A stretch of 64,000 nucleotides of DNA from NCBI GenBank assembly GCA_905182165.1, contig CAJJAK010000002.1, positions 62,001 through 126,000 of the forward strand, read 5' to 3'. A program made the translations under genes and the position numbers. The stretch comes from an uncultured Paracoccaceae bacterium (GTDB lineage Bacteria > Pseudomonadota > Alphaproteobacteria > Rhodobacterales > Rhodobacteraceae). The notes under the pieces are model-generated. The model made no database searches. It had not been told where the DNA came from and was given only the letters and a program-made list of their open reading frames with translations. Positions 19,221 to 28,346 of this stretch are shown here, one piece after another (position 1 is the stretch's first letter; each line of letters starts with the position of its first letter).

Positions 19221-20060
19221 TTAGCGGTTATCACAAGCCCATTGCATCGTAGCATCTGATTGAGGCACGTTTGAAGGCAAATAATCCCATTGAACAATAG
19301 CGTCCAGCATTTTATCTGAACCAATATAACCAGGCATTGCAGCGTTGAAACCCGCACGGAACGTATCATCCTCTGGGTGGAACCCAATGCCAACCCAATT
19401 GAAGGTCCATACCGGTAATGCATTAGTATCAGTTGCTTCAATTCCATCATTTTTCTTGGCTATAAGTTCCGCTTCAACCGCGGTCATGGCACCGGCAGCA
19501 GCGCGTCCAGATTTGACAGCCGCGAGAACTTCAGTAGTACCAGGCAATTGCATAATATTTTCTTCGGCAATACCAACCCTAAGAGCTTCCTCAACATTCA
19601 CATAACCAGCTACAGCTGCAAGAACAGCACCCGCGTTTTTGATACCTTCGTAAGTTTCCAAACCTAGAGGGTTCCCTTCAGGTACGATAAACGCGTTACC
19701 AAATTGACCAATTGGCTCAGAGAAGTCGATATTTTCACAGCGTGAACCCAAAATATACATCCCACCAGTGATGATGTCGACACGACCCGCCATCAAGCTG
19801 GGGATCAAACCTGCCCAATCTGTGACTACTGGCTCAATATTTGTGTGACCCATTTTTTCCATAAGATCGATAGTGATCTTGTTGACAAAACCCAGAGGCT
19901 CGCCATCGTCTCCTGGCCCTGCCCATGGCATCGCTGCCGCAAAACCAAGACGAATAGGCTTACCTGCAGCAATCCTGTCTTCAAGTGGCCCAGCCGTTAC
20001 AGTGCTGGCTGTAGCGGCAATCACCACCGATATGATAGTTCCAAAAATCTTAAGTCTCAT
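19221..20060 (-). CDS. ehuB: Ehu-like periplasmic substrate-binding protein
   Basis: 279-residue SBP_bac_3-family protein. Residues 1-23 form a signal peptide ending VTAG. Then come RLGFAAAMPWAG, ITGGMYILGSRCENIDFSEPIGQFGNAFIVPEGNP and LLAAV-type repeats of the EhuB group. It captures the solute for the two permeases and ATPase downstream. The C-terminal Cys in MQWACDNR is odd for this family, where one partner cysteine occurs near SRCEN, so a disulphide is possible. A putative operator (20414-20428) lies upstream. Confidence 0.78.
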   Translation of the reverse strand: MRLKIFGTIISVVIAATASTVTAGPLEDRIAAGKPIRLGFAAAMPWAGPGDDGEPLGFVNKITIDLMEKMGHTNIEPVVTDWAGLIPSLMAGRVDIITGGMYILGSRCENIDFSEPIGQFGNAFIVPEGNPLGLETYEGIKNAGAVLAAVAGYVNVEEALRVGIAEENIMQLPGTTEVLAAVKSGRAAAGAMTAVEAELIAKKNDGIEATDTNALPVWTFNWVGIGFHPEDDTFRAGFNAAMPGYIGSDKMLDAIVQWDYLPSNVPQSDATMQWACDNR

Positions 20061-20848
20061 TTTATGATACTCCTATTGTTGTACATTTTCATTTAGTTTG
20101 ATCGTTTTATTAACCGACCATGTAATTTGCCCAATGCGCTTTGTGCGACTTGTTAGAGCTCTTTGTTTGGTGCCTGTCCCACATTATTAACTCAATAAGG
20201 TGCCTCAATATTTCTCATGAATAAAAAAGTTTTTTTAATTGTTCATACATAAAAAAAAATTTCATTTTAAAGCCATCAAAACAATTTTCACTTAGACTGC
20301 TATTTGGATAATTTATGTTAACGTTGAAAATGTTCAATTCGCAACACTTTTTTACTTAAATAGAAAAAAATGTATATTAATTCTTATCAAACAGTAATTT
20401 TACCCAAGGTAATATACGAATATCGTATTATCAAAAATTAACTTTTTATAAAGATTTAAAAATTTATTTGTCAAATATATTTGACTGTATAAGAACTTGT
20501 TACTTTTTAATTACAGAATTTTTTCCTGAATCATTCATTGCATCAACTGCCATAAACTCATCATTTTCAAAATCTAAATCAGATAGTATTACCATTAACA
20601 CGATATTTAAGAATATCATGATACCCAGACGAAAGGTTAGAATCTACAAATTGGATTCGTATTGGTCTGATCATAATAAAAGATTTACCTAATGGCGTTT
20701 GCGATTCGCCATATTCACATGTGTACCTTTTCAGCCATAACAATCGCATCGCCAACATTTTCCAAGCTAAGCCGCCAGCCATTTTCAACACAAAACCATA
20801 TTTGATTTTTTGCCTCCAGCACTTTTCAATTGGAACCTCTGAATAAAT
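20061..20848. other. AT-rich intergenic region with a coding-like remnant
   Basis: About 790 bp without an intact gene. The right part, read leftward at about 20715-20830, encodes a coding-like stretch beginning after a stop and containing FCVENGWRLSLENVGDAIVMAEKVHM before TGA in two short blocks; it may be the tail of a deleted gene, but I cannot name the family. The left part holds the ehuB promoter region and the ATACG-N5-CGTAT site. The rest shows nothing I can support. Confidence 0.4.
20414..20428. promoter_or_regulatory. Operator-like dyad ATACG-AATAT-CGTAT upstream of ehuB
   Basis: A perfect 5-5-5 dyad of the size and AT-rich-centre type bound by Lrp/AsnC-family regulators. The same ATACG-N5-CGTAT architecture recurs at 24137-24151, and related half-conserved versions occur at 23366-23381 and 24206-24220, all next to the island's Lrp-family genes. 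The recurrence, more than any single site, makes a shared operator likely. Confidence 0.55.
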
Positions 20849-21859
20849 TTAATAACCAAGCGTTGGTTGTATTGGATTCAACAAAGGTTTGTCGTCTAAA
20901 AACAACCGCATGTTGCGAAAAAATAAACCAAGTGTCATTGGAACATAAGCATCACCATCATCCGCAGAAACATGTGGTGTGATGATCAAATTTTTCACTC
21001 CCCACAAGTGTGAATTCTCATCAATGGGTTCAGGATCAAATACATCAAGAATAGCGGAAGCTAGGCTGCCCTCTTCCAGCTTATCGCAAAGCGCATCATA
21101 ATCCATCACTGCTTCACGACCAATATTGATTATCCCCGCACTTGGTTTCATTAAATCTAATCGACGGCGATCCATTAGGCCGCGCGTATCAGGCGTATCA
21201 GGCGTAGCGATTAACATATAATCTGCATGTGGCAGAACACTGTCCAATTCAGCTGTTGTCACTACTTCATCACAGCCATCTACCAGCCGTCCACTGCGGT
21301 TAACGCCGACCACATACACACCAAGTTGTTGAACTTTTTTAGCAGCCGCCCCACCCAAACTTCCTGTACCAAGAACAACCAAGGTTTTGCCAGCAATAGG
21401 GGACGTATAAAGGGATTCAAAAACTGACTTCTGTTGATTGGTCATTATTGCAGGTATTTTTGAATGCAACATTAGCACAGCCATTAGGCCAAACTCTCCA
21501 GCTTTGGCTGCATGTACACCTTTATTATTGGTCAATGTGACGTGCTCAGGAAGCCAATCCATAGGCAACATATGTTCAACCCCTGCACCAATACAATGGA
21601 TCCATTTCAGATTTGGGGCTACTTGAGATAGATTTTCCATGGGCAAATCCCAGGTCAATAAAACATCAGCATCAGCTATTGAACTGGTGAAGTTATCAAT
21701 ATCCCAGTCAACAAAATAATCCAACTTTCCCTGGAGATCTGGGAAATCCTCCAGAACAGTATTGATCCGTTCATGAGTAATTGTGAACACTTCTTCACCT
21801 TCAGGAGTATTCGGAAAAGACCCTGGCGCCCAACGGTTATTTTTTATATGTATTTTCAA
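20849..21859 (-). CDS. D-2-hydroxyacid dehydrogenase (GhrA-like)
   Basis: 336-residue D-isomer-specific 2-hydroxyacid dehydrogenase. The NAD(P)-binding motif is GTGSLGGAAA, with ATPDTPDTRGL, the catalytic Arg in INIGREAVMD, Glu in DVFDPEPI and His in IITPHVSADDG. It probably interconverts a 2-oxo acid and a D-2-hydroxy acid. It follows the Rieske oxygenase gene in the same direction by about 20 bp, so the pair form an operon. The substrate is unknown; the family includes glyoxylate/hydroxypyruvate reductases. Confidence 0.82.
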   Translation of the reverse strand: MKIHIKNNRWAPGSFPNTPEGEEVFTITHERINTVLEDFPDLQGKLDYFVDWDIDNFTSSIADADVLLTWDLPMENLSQVAPNLKWIHCIGAGVEHMLPMDWLPEHVTLTNNKGVHAAKAGEFGLMAVLMLHSKIPAIMTNQQKSVFESLYTSPIAGKTLVVLGTGSLGGAAAKKVQQLGVYVVGVNRSGRLVDGCDEVVTTAELDSVLPHADYMLIATPDTPDTRGLMDRRRLDLMKPSAGIINIGREAVMDYDALCDKLEEGSLASAILDVFDPEPIDENSHLWGVKNLIITPHVSADDGDAYVPMTLGLFFRNMRLFLDDKPLLNPIQPTLGY

Positions 21860-21880
21860 GTTCTCATTCCTATTGTTGGC

Positions 21881-23258
21881 TCAGGCTATACCGTTAGTTT
21901 CAATCTCTTTGAGCTTCTCAATAATTGCATTATCTCGTCCATCATCGCACCAGTTTTCAACTTCGAATTGAAAATCCATAACTTGTCCACCAATTTTCTT
22001 TAGATAATTACGATCACTCTGCCCCTCAATTGGAGGTAGATTAAGAACTGTATCCTGACCATAAGTCCGCACAGACTTACCATCATGACGCAAAGGTTGT
22101 GGCGGTTGAATACCCCCCGCCAGGTCACGGATTTGTTTACGGACACGACGGCGGTAAAGCGATATTCCTCGATCCGTTGGCATCAAATTCTCACTTTTGT
22201 GGGTGGAAATTGGCCCCATGCCTTCAACCGCTTCAGAATCCGCTGGATAGCGTTGCTTATCTTCTATCGAGCGGTCAAAAACCTCACCTTGCTCAATCAA
22301 TTCACAACCCTCTTGAGTATTGTACTTGAGTGGGTCACCTCTTTCACCAAAATTTGCCCAAGCTAAAGCAACACAATGATGATCATCAACAAGCGAGCCG
22401 TCACTGCTGTGATTGTCGACCAAAATAAAGTGATTTAGTTCCATCCGCTGCAAAAGCAGAACCAGCCTGGGTAAAGTTCGGCAAGATGAGTTCATTAATA
22501 CGTACCCACGCGTTATCATTTACGCGCCGCGTTGAAGATCCAAGAAAGTGATTTTCATTACGTTCATAGAACTTAAGTTCACCAATTTCAGACATACCTT
22601 CAGAAAACTGTGGGTGGCTATTCTGACTGTGTAGGAATGTTGTATGAACTGGATCCATAATGGCATCCAAAATCTGAATCCAATTACAGGCATAGGGTGC
22701 TTTATAAACTCGGTGAACCATATCCTTGATTTCAAAAGCATCGTAAATTGGAAATTCAGGCATCAATTCAGGTGGGCCCAAATAGGCAAAGATCAGGCCA
22801 TTGTATTCTGTCACAGGATAGGCACCTAGCCGCGTACGCTCGCGGACCATTTCTGCAGCCTTTGCAGTAGAGTCTTCGCCTGGCGTTTCCAATATTTCGC
22901 CATCTGGTGCAAACAGCCAACCATGATAGCAACAGCGGATGCCACGATCTTCACATTTACCATATTCAAGAGACGCGCGACGGTGTGGGCAGTACTTATG
23001 CACCAATCCAATTTTGTCACCCCCACCATACCTAAACACAACCAACTCTTCATCGAGAATTTTAATAGCTTTTGGTAATTCACATAATTCCTCAGTAACA
23101 TAGATTGGATGCCAGAAACGGCGCATATATTCTCCACCTGGCGTGCCTGGCCCAATTCGTGCTATTTCTTCATCAGCTTTTGCAGGTTCAGACTGTGCAT
23201 ACCCCTTGAAATTTCCCAAAAATACTTTTGGTTCAGAGTTTAAAATCTCAGCTACCAT
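21881..23258 (-). CDS. Rieske non-haem iron oxygenase, large subunit (one frameshift)
   Basis: Ring-hydroxylating/demethylating oxygenase alpha subunit related to the phthalate 4,5-dioxygenase/vanillate demethylase branch. The Rieske motif is CPHRRASLEYG...CCYHGW. The mononuclear iron facial triad is expected in MDPVHTTFLH. The start ATG at 23258 has GGAGG eight bases before it; upstream in-frame ATGs have poorer ribosome sites. Near 22440 a one-base change shifts the frame; the other frame continues NHFILVDNHSSDG and DRGISLYRRRVRKQIRDLAGG. Electron donors are not adjacent, although a Rieske ferredoxin lies at 29608. Confidence 0.82.
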
Positions 23259-23365
23259 TCTCGCATCCTCCATTAAGGGTGGACAATTTATTATTTCGAA
23301 AATTGCACTGATAATTTCGTATGTCAATTATTACTTTAGATATATTCGAAGAAATATAACATAGT

Positions 23366-23381
23366 ATTACGAATATAGTAT
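23366..23381. promoter_or_regulatory. Operator-like dyad ATTACG-AATAT-AGTAT upstream of the Rieske gene
   Basis: A relative of the ATACG-N5-CGTAT sites, sharing the AATAT centre and the xxACG / xGTAT arms. It lies between the divergent Rieske gene and the Lrp/AsnC gene, where a local regulator would act. A further imperfect ATATTCG-N-AAATAT dyad lies next to it at about 23340-23358. Confidence 0.4.
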
Positions 23382-23422
23382 TTTTATGCACATAATAAAA
23401 ATACTTACCTTACAGCCTCACC

Positions 23423-23444
23423 GTCCAATACGATCGCATTGGAC
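23423..23444. promoter_or_regulatory. 22-bp near-perfect palindrome upstream of the Lrp-family gene
   Basis: Arms GTCCAAT and ATTGGAC flank aCGATCGc, so 10 of 11 base pairs are symmetric. It lies about 85 bp upstream of the regulator's ATG in the divergent promoter region. The absence of a following T-run argues against a terminator. It is a good candidate operator, possibly for autoregulation. Confidence 0.5.
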
Positions 23445-23528
23445 AGAGCGTTAGTTTTCTATTATGAACTCTCAAAGTTTCGTAAACCTAGATGTATCAT
23501 CGTCTTCAACAAGAAAAGGGTAGTGTAA

Positions 23529-24032
23529 ATGAGTCCTAAAGAATATATTTCAGAACGTTCAAATGAAAAACCTCTTCTTGGTAATGAATTGAATAGAGGT
23601 ATCATCCGAGCATTGCGTATTGATGGACGCATGGCTTTTTCGGAGATTGCGCAAAAACTTAATGTGTCAGAAGGCACAATCCGCAATCGCGTAAACGCCA
23701 TGAAAACGTCAGGTGTTTTGCATATCGCAGCAATTACCGATGAATCAGCACAAGAATATCGGACAGAAGCCATGCTCGGCATCAGAGTTTCGTCGGGCCA
23801 TGACCCTGCAGTGACCGCGGCTCGATTAAGTGAGATTGTTGACATAGTTTACGTCACTTGGGTAAGCGGAAGGTATGACCTTCTGATAGAGGTGGTAAGT
23901 AATAGCGAAACCACGCTTCTACAACTACTATCTACTCATATCCATAGCCAGAAGGACATAGCCTCTGTTGAGGTTATGTATGGGTTGAAAAACTTTAAAA
24001 ATCAGTTCTTATTAAAAAGTAACTGGCGGTAG
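23529..24032 (+). CDS. Lrp/AsnC family transcriptional regulator
   Basis: 167-residue protein. The N-terminal helix-turn-helix (MAFSEIAQKLNVSEGTIRNRVNAM) is joined to a C-terminal RAM/ligand-sensing domain (AAITDE...GHDPAVTAARLSEIVDIVYVTWVSGRYDLLIEV). Such proteins usually sense an amino acid or related metabolite. It is divergent from the Rieske gene and close to the operator-like dyads, so it probably controls the island, including the importer. Intact. Confidence 0.88.
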   Translation: MSPKEYISERSNEKPLLGNELNRGIIRALRIDGRMAFSEIAQKLNVSEGTIRNRVNAMKTSGVLHIAAITDESAQEYRTEAMLGIRVSSGHDPAVTAARLSEIVDIVYVTWVSGRYDLLIEVVSNSETTLLQLLSTHIHSQKDIASVEVMYGLKNFKNQFLLKSNWR

Positions 24033-24136
24033 ACGTAAGCCCAAATAACCTATTTAATAATTCTGAATAAAGACTTAGCCATACGCCGATACATACCTAT
24101 GACCCAAGAAATGATCTAAGCTATCAAATAGATTAA

Positions 24137-24151
24137 ATACGAAAACCGTAT
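24137..24151. promoter_or_regulatory. Operator-like dyad ATACG-AAAAC-CGTAT
   Basis: A perfect match in arms and spacing to the site upstream of ehuB, located between the full-length and truncated Lrp-family genes and upstream of the glutamine-synthetase-like gene. Confidence 0.5.
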
Positions 24152-24205
24152 AATTAACCATTTTTATTACTTATTATGTAATTTAATATTAGTAATTTGA
24201 TGTTT

Positions 24206-24220
24206 AAGCGAATATAGTAT
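24206..24220. promoter_or_regulatory. Operator-like half-conserved dyad AAGCG-AATAT-AGTAT
   Basis: It shares the centre AATAT and right arm with the 23366 site and lies 69 bp from the 24137 site. That distance, close to a whole number of helical turns, would allow cooperative binding by an Lrp-type octamer. Weak on its own. Confidence 0.35.
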
Positions 24221-24285
24221 CTGTAATTCGAAATATAAAATATGAAATACAGAACAATTCGCTTTCACCAAAGGGCATAATTATC

Positions 24286-24591
24286 ATGAATAGAAAAGTG
24301 ATAAATCTTAGCAGAAAAAATAGTGTCAAGGACACTCTAAGATTGGCCAATAAAAATGAACTAAATCAAGAGATTATCCAACTCCTTGAGTCTGATAGCA
24401 ATATGCCAATTTCCAAAATCGCATTTAAATTAAATACATCCGAAAGCACAATTTGTTATTGTGTCAAACGCATGAAGGAATCAGGCATTCTAACGATCAT
24501 CACAAACGTGGATCTCACTGGAGCGAAGTACCCTAAACCATTCGTTATAGGGCTAATCTCGAATACAAACTCCGTTAAAATTCAAATATGA
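24286..24591 (+). pseudogene. Truncated Lrp/AsnC-like protein (HTH domain only)
   Basis: 101 residues. Only the helix-turn-helix part of an Lrp/AsnC protein is present (MPISKIAFKLNTSESTICYCVKRMKESGIL), plus the first strand of the sensing domain. Full-length relatives are about 150 residues. It resembles the neighbour at 23529 in layout (same SE-TI pattern), suggesting an old duplication. It may be a remnant, or a short DNA-binding competitor of the full regulator. It ends 21 bp before the glutamine-synthetase-like gene. Confidence 0.6.
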
Positions 24592-24611
24592 CAGCTTAAG
24601 GAGATAAATAG

Positions 24612-26051
24612 ATGGCAAATGACTTTGATAAAAAAATCTACTACGAAACCTTTGGCGAAGCAATTGAGCGCAATCGTTCAAACATATCAAAAGTTCGCAA
24701 AAAGCTAGAAGAAGCTGGCGTCAAATATGTGATGTCCACCTGGATTGACCTTCACGGTATTCCTAAAACTAAACCCGTCCCAATGAGTGACTTCGAACCG
24801 CTCTGCTTAGGTAAAGGTCCACAGTTCGCAGTGCACTCAATCTCTTTTGTTCCAGAACTTTCACCAGCCGACAGTGACCAAGTCGTGGTGCCTGATTTAG
24901 ACGCAGTTTATATCTGCCCATGGGACCCAGAAACAGCAATTATCTTCGCCGACTTGTACTGGGAAGGCGCACCCTACAACGTCTGCCCTCGTCAAGCCTT
25001 GAAGCGCGCGATGCATGAAGCACAACAAGATGGTTACGCCGGCTATGCTGGCATTGAGCCAGAATTCTATGTGATGAAATACAACGATGATGGCTTACCC
25101 GTTAAAGCATTCGACGACGACCCAGAAAACGGGCTACGCCCACGTCGTCAGGCTTTTGGTTACGATGTTGAATATTCAACAGATTCAATGCCTTTCTTAA
25201 AAGATATGATCGATATCCTTGAAGATATGGGTTGGAATTTGCATGATGTAGTTGCTGAAGGTGGATATTCGCAATTTGAGTTGGACTTCCACTATACAAA
25301 TATGCTGGAAATGTCCGACCGCCTGACGTTCTTGCGTATCTTGTTGAAGGAAATTTCCAAGAAGCATGGTATGTTTGTAACATTCATGCCAAAACCCACG
25401 ATTGGTGACTGGCGGTCTGGCGCACATATCAACATGTCGTTGCAACACAAAAGTCGTCCAGGTGAAAACGTATTTCATGATGATAGCGAAAGTGGCTGGA
25501 GCGATGAATCACGTTGGGCAGTTGCTGGCCTAATGAACCATGCTGAAGCGATCACTGCAATTACATGTCCTACCGTGAACTCATATAATGGGCTCGTTCC
25601 TCGTGTTGGTGGATTTGAGGGTGGGACCGTTACTTGGGCACCCACTAACATCACATATGGTTTCAATAACCGCTCAGCTCAATTTCGTTTGCCACAAAGT
25701 CGATATTGCCTTGAAAACCGCGCCTGTGACATGACCATGAATGTTTATCTAGCGTTAGCTATTCATTTAACAGCAGCGCTTGATGGAATCAAAAAGAAAT
25801 CCGACCCAGGTAAACCTACTGACTTCGATTTATACGCTTTGAGTGAAGCAGAATTGACAGAGGCTGGCATACGCCGCCTACCACGAAACCTGTTCAACGC
25901 AATGGAAGCCTTACGCAATGATGACCTTGCCAAACATGTTATGGGTCCCGTGATGCGTAACTCTTTTCTCGAATATAAGAACGATGAGTGGGAGCGTTAT
26001 CACCAAGCGGTGACTGACTGGGAAGTTAAAGAATACCTCAGACTCTATTAG
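24612..26051 (+). CDS. Glutamine synthetase family ligase (GlnT / gamma-glutamyl-amide synthetase type)
   Basis: 479 residues, intact. GS-fold ATP-grasp-like catalytic barrel with metal and glutamate motifs GIEPEFYVM, EGGYSQFELDFHY, GAHINMS, NITYGFNNRSAQFR and the closing C-terminal barrel. The N-terminal VKYVMSTWIDLHGIPKTKPVP is the small beta-grasp domain. The family includes GlnT and gamma-glutamylmethylamide, gamma-glutamylpolyamine and similar synthetases. In an island with an amine/amino-acid importer it more likely glutamylates an amine substrate than assimilates ammonium. Ribosome site AAGGAG lies just upstream. Confidence 0.82.
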   Translation: MANDFDKKIYYETFGEAIERNRSNISKVRKKLEEAGVKYVMSTWIDLHGIPKTKPVPMSDFEPLCLGKGPQFAVHSISFVPELSPADSDQVVVPDLDAVYICPWDPETAIIFADLYWEGAPYNVCPRQALKRAMHEAQQDGYAGYAGIEPEFYVMKYNDDGLPVKAFDDDPENGLRPRRQAFGYDVEYSTDSMPFLKDMIDILEDMGWNLHDVVAEGGYSQFELDFHYTNMLEMSDRLTFLRILLKEISKKHGMFVTFMPKPTIGDWRSGAHINMSLQHKSRPGENVFHDDSESGWSDESRWAVAGLMNHAEAITAITCPTVNSYNGLVPRVGGFEGGTVTWAPTNITYGFNNRSAQFRLPQSRYCLENRACDMTMNVYLALAIHLTAALDGIKKKSDPGKPTDFDLYALSEAELTEAGIRRLPRNLFNAMEALRNDDLAKHVMGPVMRNSFLEYKNDEWERYHQAVTDWEVKEYLRLY

Positions 26052-26145
26052 AAGAACTACGATACGGCTCTCAAAATTAGTTTATCGCCACATTGTTTCA
26101 TGAAGGTCCACAACATCTGAGATACAGTCTAAAAAAAAGGGCACT

Positions 26146-27155
26146 ATGAAAAGTACATTTAAAACATTTCAACTAGGTGAGGTCCCACTCCTTTCTGGTG
26201 AAACCCTGCTAAATGCCCAGATTTCCTATAAGACCCATGGTCAGCTCAACAAAAACCGGGATAATGTTATTGTGCTACCTACGTTCTATACGGGCACACA
26301 CCAACGCAACGAAGGGTTCTTTGGGTTAGGTCGCGCCATTGATCCTAATAAACATTTCATTATATGCCCAAATTTAATGGGGAACGGAATATCATCTTCT
26401 CCAAGCAATTCACCATCACCTCAAGACGGTCCACGTTTTCCTCTGATGCAAATGTGGGATAACATTTTCTGCCAGCACAAATTGCTTGTGGATCACCTGG
26501 GAATCGATCAAATTGCGCTTGTAGCAGGCTGGTCGATGGCTGGATGCCAAGCATACCAATGGGCGGCGCAATATCCCAATATGGTTAATGCCATTTTGCC
26601 ATTTTGTGCATCAGCTAAAACCTCACCCCATAACTTTGTCTTTCTTGAAGTACCTGGTTTAAAATCAGAGCCTATATTGGATATAATGGAAATTATAAAA
26701 AACAACCTGTTGCAGGCTTAAGAGCATTTGGCCGTGTCTATGCAGGGTGGGCATTTTCCCAAACATTTTATCGCAACGGCCTTTACAAAGAGCTTGGCTA
26801 TGAATCGACAGAGGATCTATTAAACGACTGGGCTATCGATCATGCCGAAGGGTGGGATGCAAACAATCTATTGGCCAAACTTGCCACATGGCAAGCTGGA
26901 GACATAAGTGCAGGGCCTATATACAATAATGATTTTGCAAAAGCCCTAGCAGGAATAAACGCTCGTGCAATCTTGATGCCCTGCACGCAGGACTTATACT
27001 TTCCACCAGAAGATAATATGTTTGAGGCTCGGCATATGCCAAATGCCGATTTGCGGGCTTATAATTCCCCATGGGGCCATTGCGCCGCAAACCCAGGAAA
27101 TGATGCAGGCTTTACCACACAGCTGGAGGCTAACATCCGTGAACTACTGCATTGA
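26146..27155 (+). CDS. MetX-like alpha/beta hydrolase (homoserine O-acetyltransferase family; frameshift)
   Basis: An alpha/beta-hydrolase fold protein resembling homoserine O-acetyltransferase. SYKTHGQLN, VLPTFYTG, the nucleophile elbow GWSMAGCQAYQWA, PCTQDLYFPPEDN (Asp) and SPWGHCAANPG (His) form the catalytic set. The elbow is GWSMAG, not the GGSMGG usual in true MetX, so the acceptor may not be homoserine. A frame change near 26660-26695 removes a few residues; the other frame continues NYKKQPVAGLRAFGRVYAGWAFSQTFYR. It may acylate or hydrolyse an intermediate of the island pathway. Confidence 0.72.
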
Positions 27156-27166
27156 TACTCTTTAAC

Positions 27167-27189
27167 CTTGGGAAAATCTTCTCCCAAAG
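27167..27189 (+). terminator. Possible stem-loop after the MetX-like gene
   Basis: TTGGGA, an eight-base loop and TCCCAA follow the stop by about a dozen bases. The stem is short and no T-run follows, so intrinsic termination is doubtful. Confidence 0.25.
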
Positions 27190-27270
27190 TTTGCCTACCC
27201 TAGCACGCACTTTATTAATAACTCTACTAATTGACTAACAAAGCAACACAGCAAAGGAGACTGATCCCAA

Positions 27271-28098
27271 ATGCGTAATATTTACACATTTAATGGCACC
27301 CCAGCACAACGTAACTTTACTGTTGCTGACCTCAAAGCCCGTAAAGGCGCCAAAGACAAACTAACGATGGTCAATCCCTCCAGTCCCGAAGAAGCAGCTG
27401 CCGCTGCCGAAGCAGGAATTGACCTGTTCACCCTATGGGATGAACAGGTGGAAATAGTACGCAAAGTGGCCCCAACGACCTTCGCAGGCTCTGGTATGGC
27501 TTGGGAAGCACACATTACCAACGATGAAATCCTACGTGCTGGAATTAAATCTATGGAGCGTGGAGCAGATTTCTTCTACACCAATCGTAGTTATGAAGCG
27601 ATCGAATTACTATCCAAAAACGGTATTCCAGTGCAATCTCACATGGGTCTGATCCCACGACTAAGCACATGGGTCGGCGGCCTTCGCGCCATCGGTAAAA
27701 CTGCTGATGAGGCAATGGAGCTTTATCGCACCTTCAAACGGTTAGAAGACGTTGGCTGTTTCGCAGTTGAAATCGAATGTGTAGCAGAAGAAGCATTACT
27801 AGCATTGAACCATAAAACCAGTATTGTAACCTGTTCTCTGGGATCGGGTTATGCTGGAGATGTTATATTTCTGTTCGCATCAGATATCTGTGGCGAAGCC
27901 CTAAATAATCCAAAACACGCCCGCGCTTTTGGTGATGTAGGTCGTTTGCATAAACAGATTTATAAAGAAAGAACTGAAGCCTTAGGCAAATTTCGAGAAG
28001 CTGTAAATGACGGAACCTTCCCTGGACCGAAGGAAACAGTGAGTATGCCCAAAAAAGAAAATGATAAGTTACTAGAAATGCTAGACAAAGAAGCATAA
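27271..28098 (+). CDS. PanB-like ketopantoate hydroxymethyltransferase family protein
   Basis: 275 residues. The TIM-barrel family of 3-methyl-2-oxobutanoate hydroxymethyltransferase is indicated by VPVxxHMGL-like IPVQSHMGLIPR, a barrel strand AVEIECVAEEALLAL (PanB has LECVP), GSGYAGDVIFLFASDI and the tail GTFPGPKETVSM (PanB: VYPGEEH). Several PanB metal ligands are not obvious, so it is a divergent paralogue. It may add or remove a C1 unit on a 2-oxo acid in the island pathway. A clear ribosome site (AAAGGAGA) precedes the ATG. Confidence 0.7.
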   Translation: MRNIYTFNGTPAQRNFTVADLKARKGAKDKLTMVNPSSPEEAAAAAEAGIDLFTLWDEQVEIVRKVAPTTFAGSGMAWEAHITNDEILRAGIKSMERGADFFYTNRSYEAIELLSKNGIPVQSHMGLIPRLSTWVGGLRAIGKTADEAMELYRTFKRLEDVGCFAVEIECVAEEALLALNHKTSIVTCSLGSGYAGDVIFLFASDICGEALNNPKHARAFGDVGRLHKQIYKERTEALGKFREAVNDGTFPGPKETVSMPKKENDKLLEMLDKEA

Positions 28099-28346
28099 TT
28101 TTAATTTTTAACAGGCGGATACCAAATGGATGGATGTTTAAATCATAAATTTTCTAATTTTGACAAAATCAAATAATTTGGATTGAAACGTCAACCTAAA
28201 TTCATCCAAAAACATTTTTCAGAGGTATCACTAGCTGAAGCCTATTGCTGAAGAACCATATTGATCTTGATGATTTTCTGCTGAAACATTGATCCCTATC
28301 GCCATTAATCAGTATCAGGAAATGTGGTGAAATACTTTAAAATATT

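Noticed and set aside
16967..20060. Dedicated ectoine uptake-and-degradation cluster
   Set aside because: The importer is Ehu-like, but no ectoine hydrolase (DoeA/EutD) or deacetylase (DoeB/EutE) is recognisable; the M24 protein resembles DddP instead.
26052..26145. SAM riboswitch upstream of the MetX-like gene
   Set aside because: The leader is under 100 nt and I could not find the conserved pseudoknot sequence of SAM-II or the core of other SAM classes.
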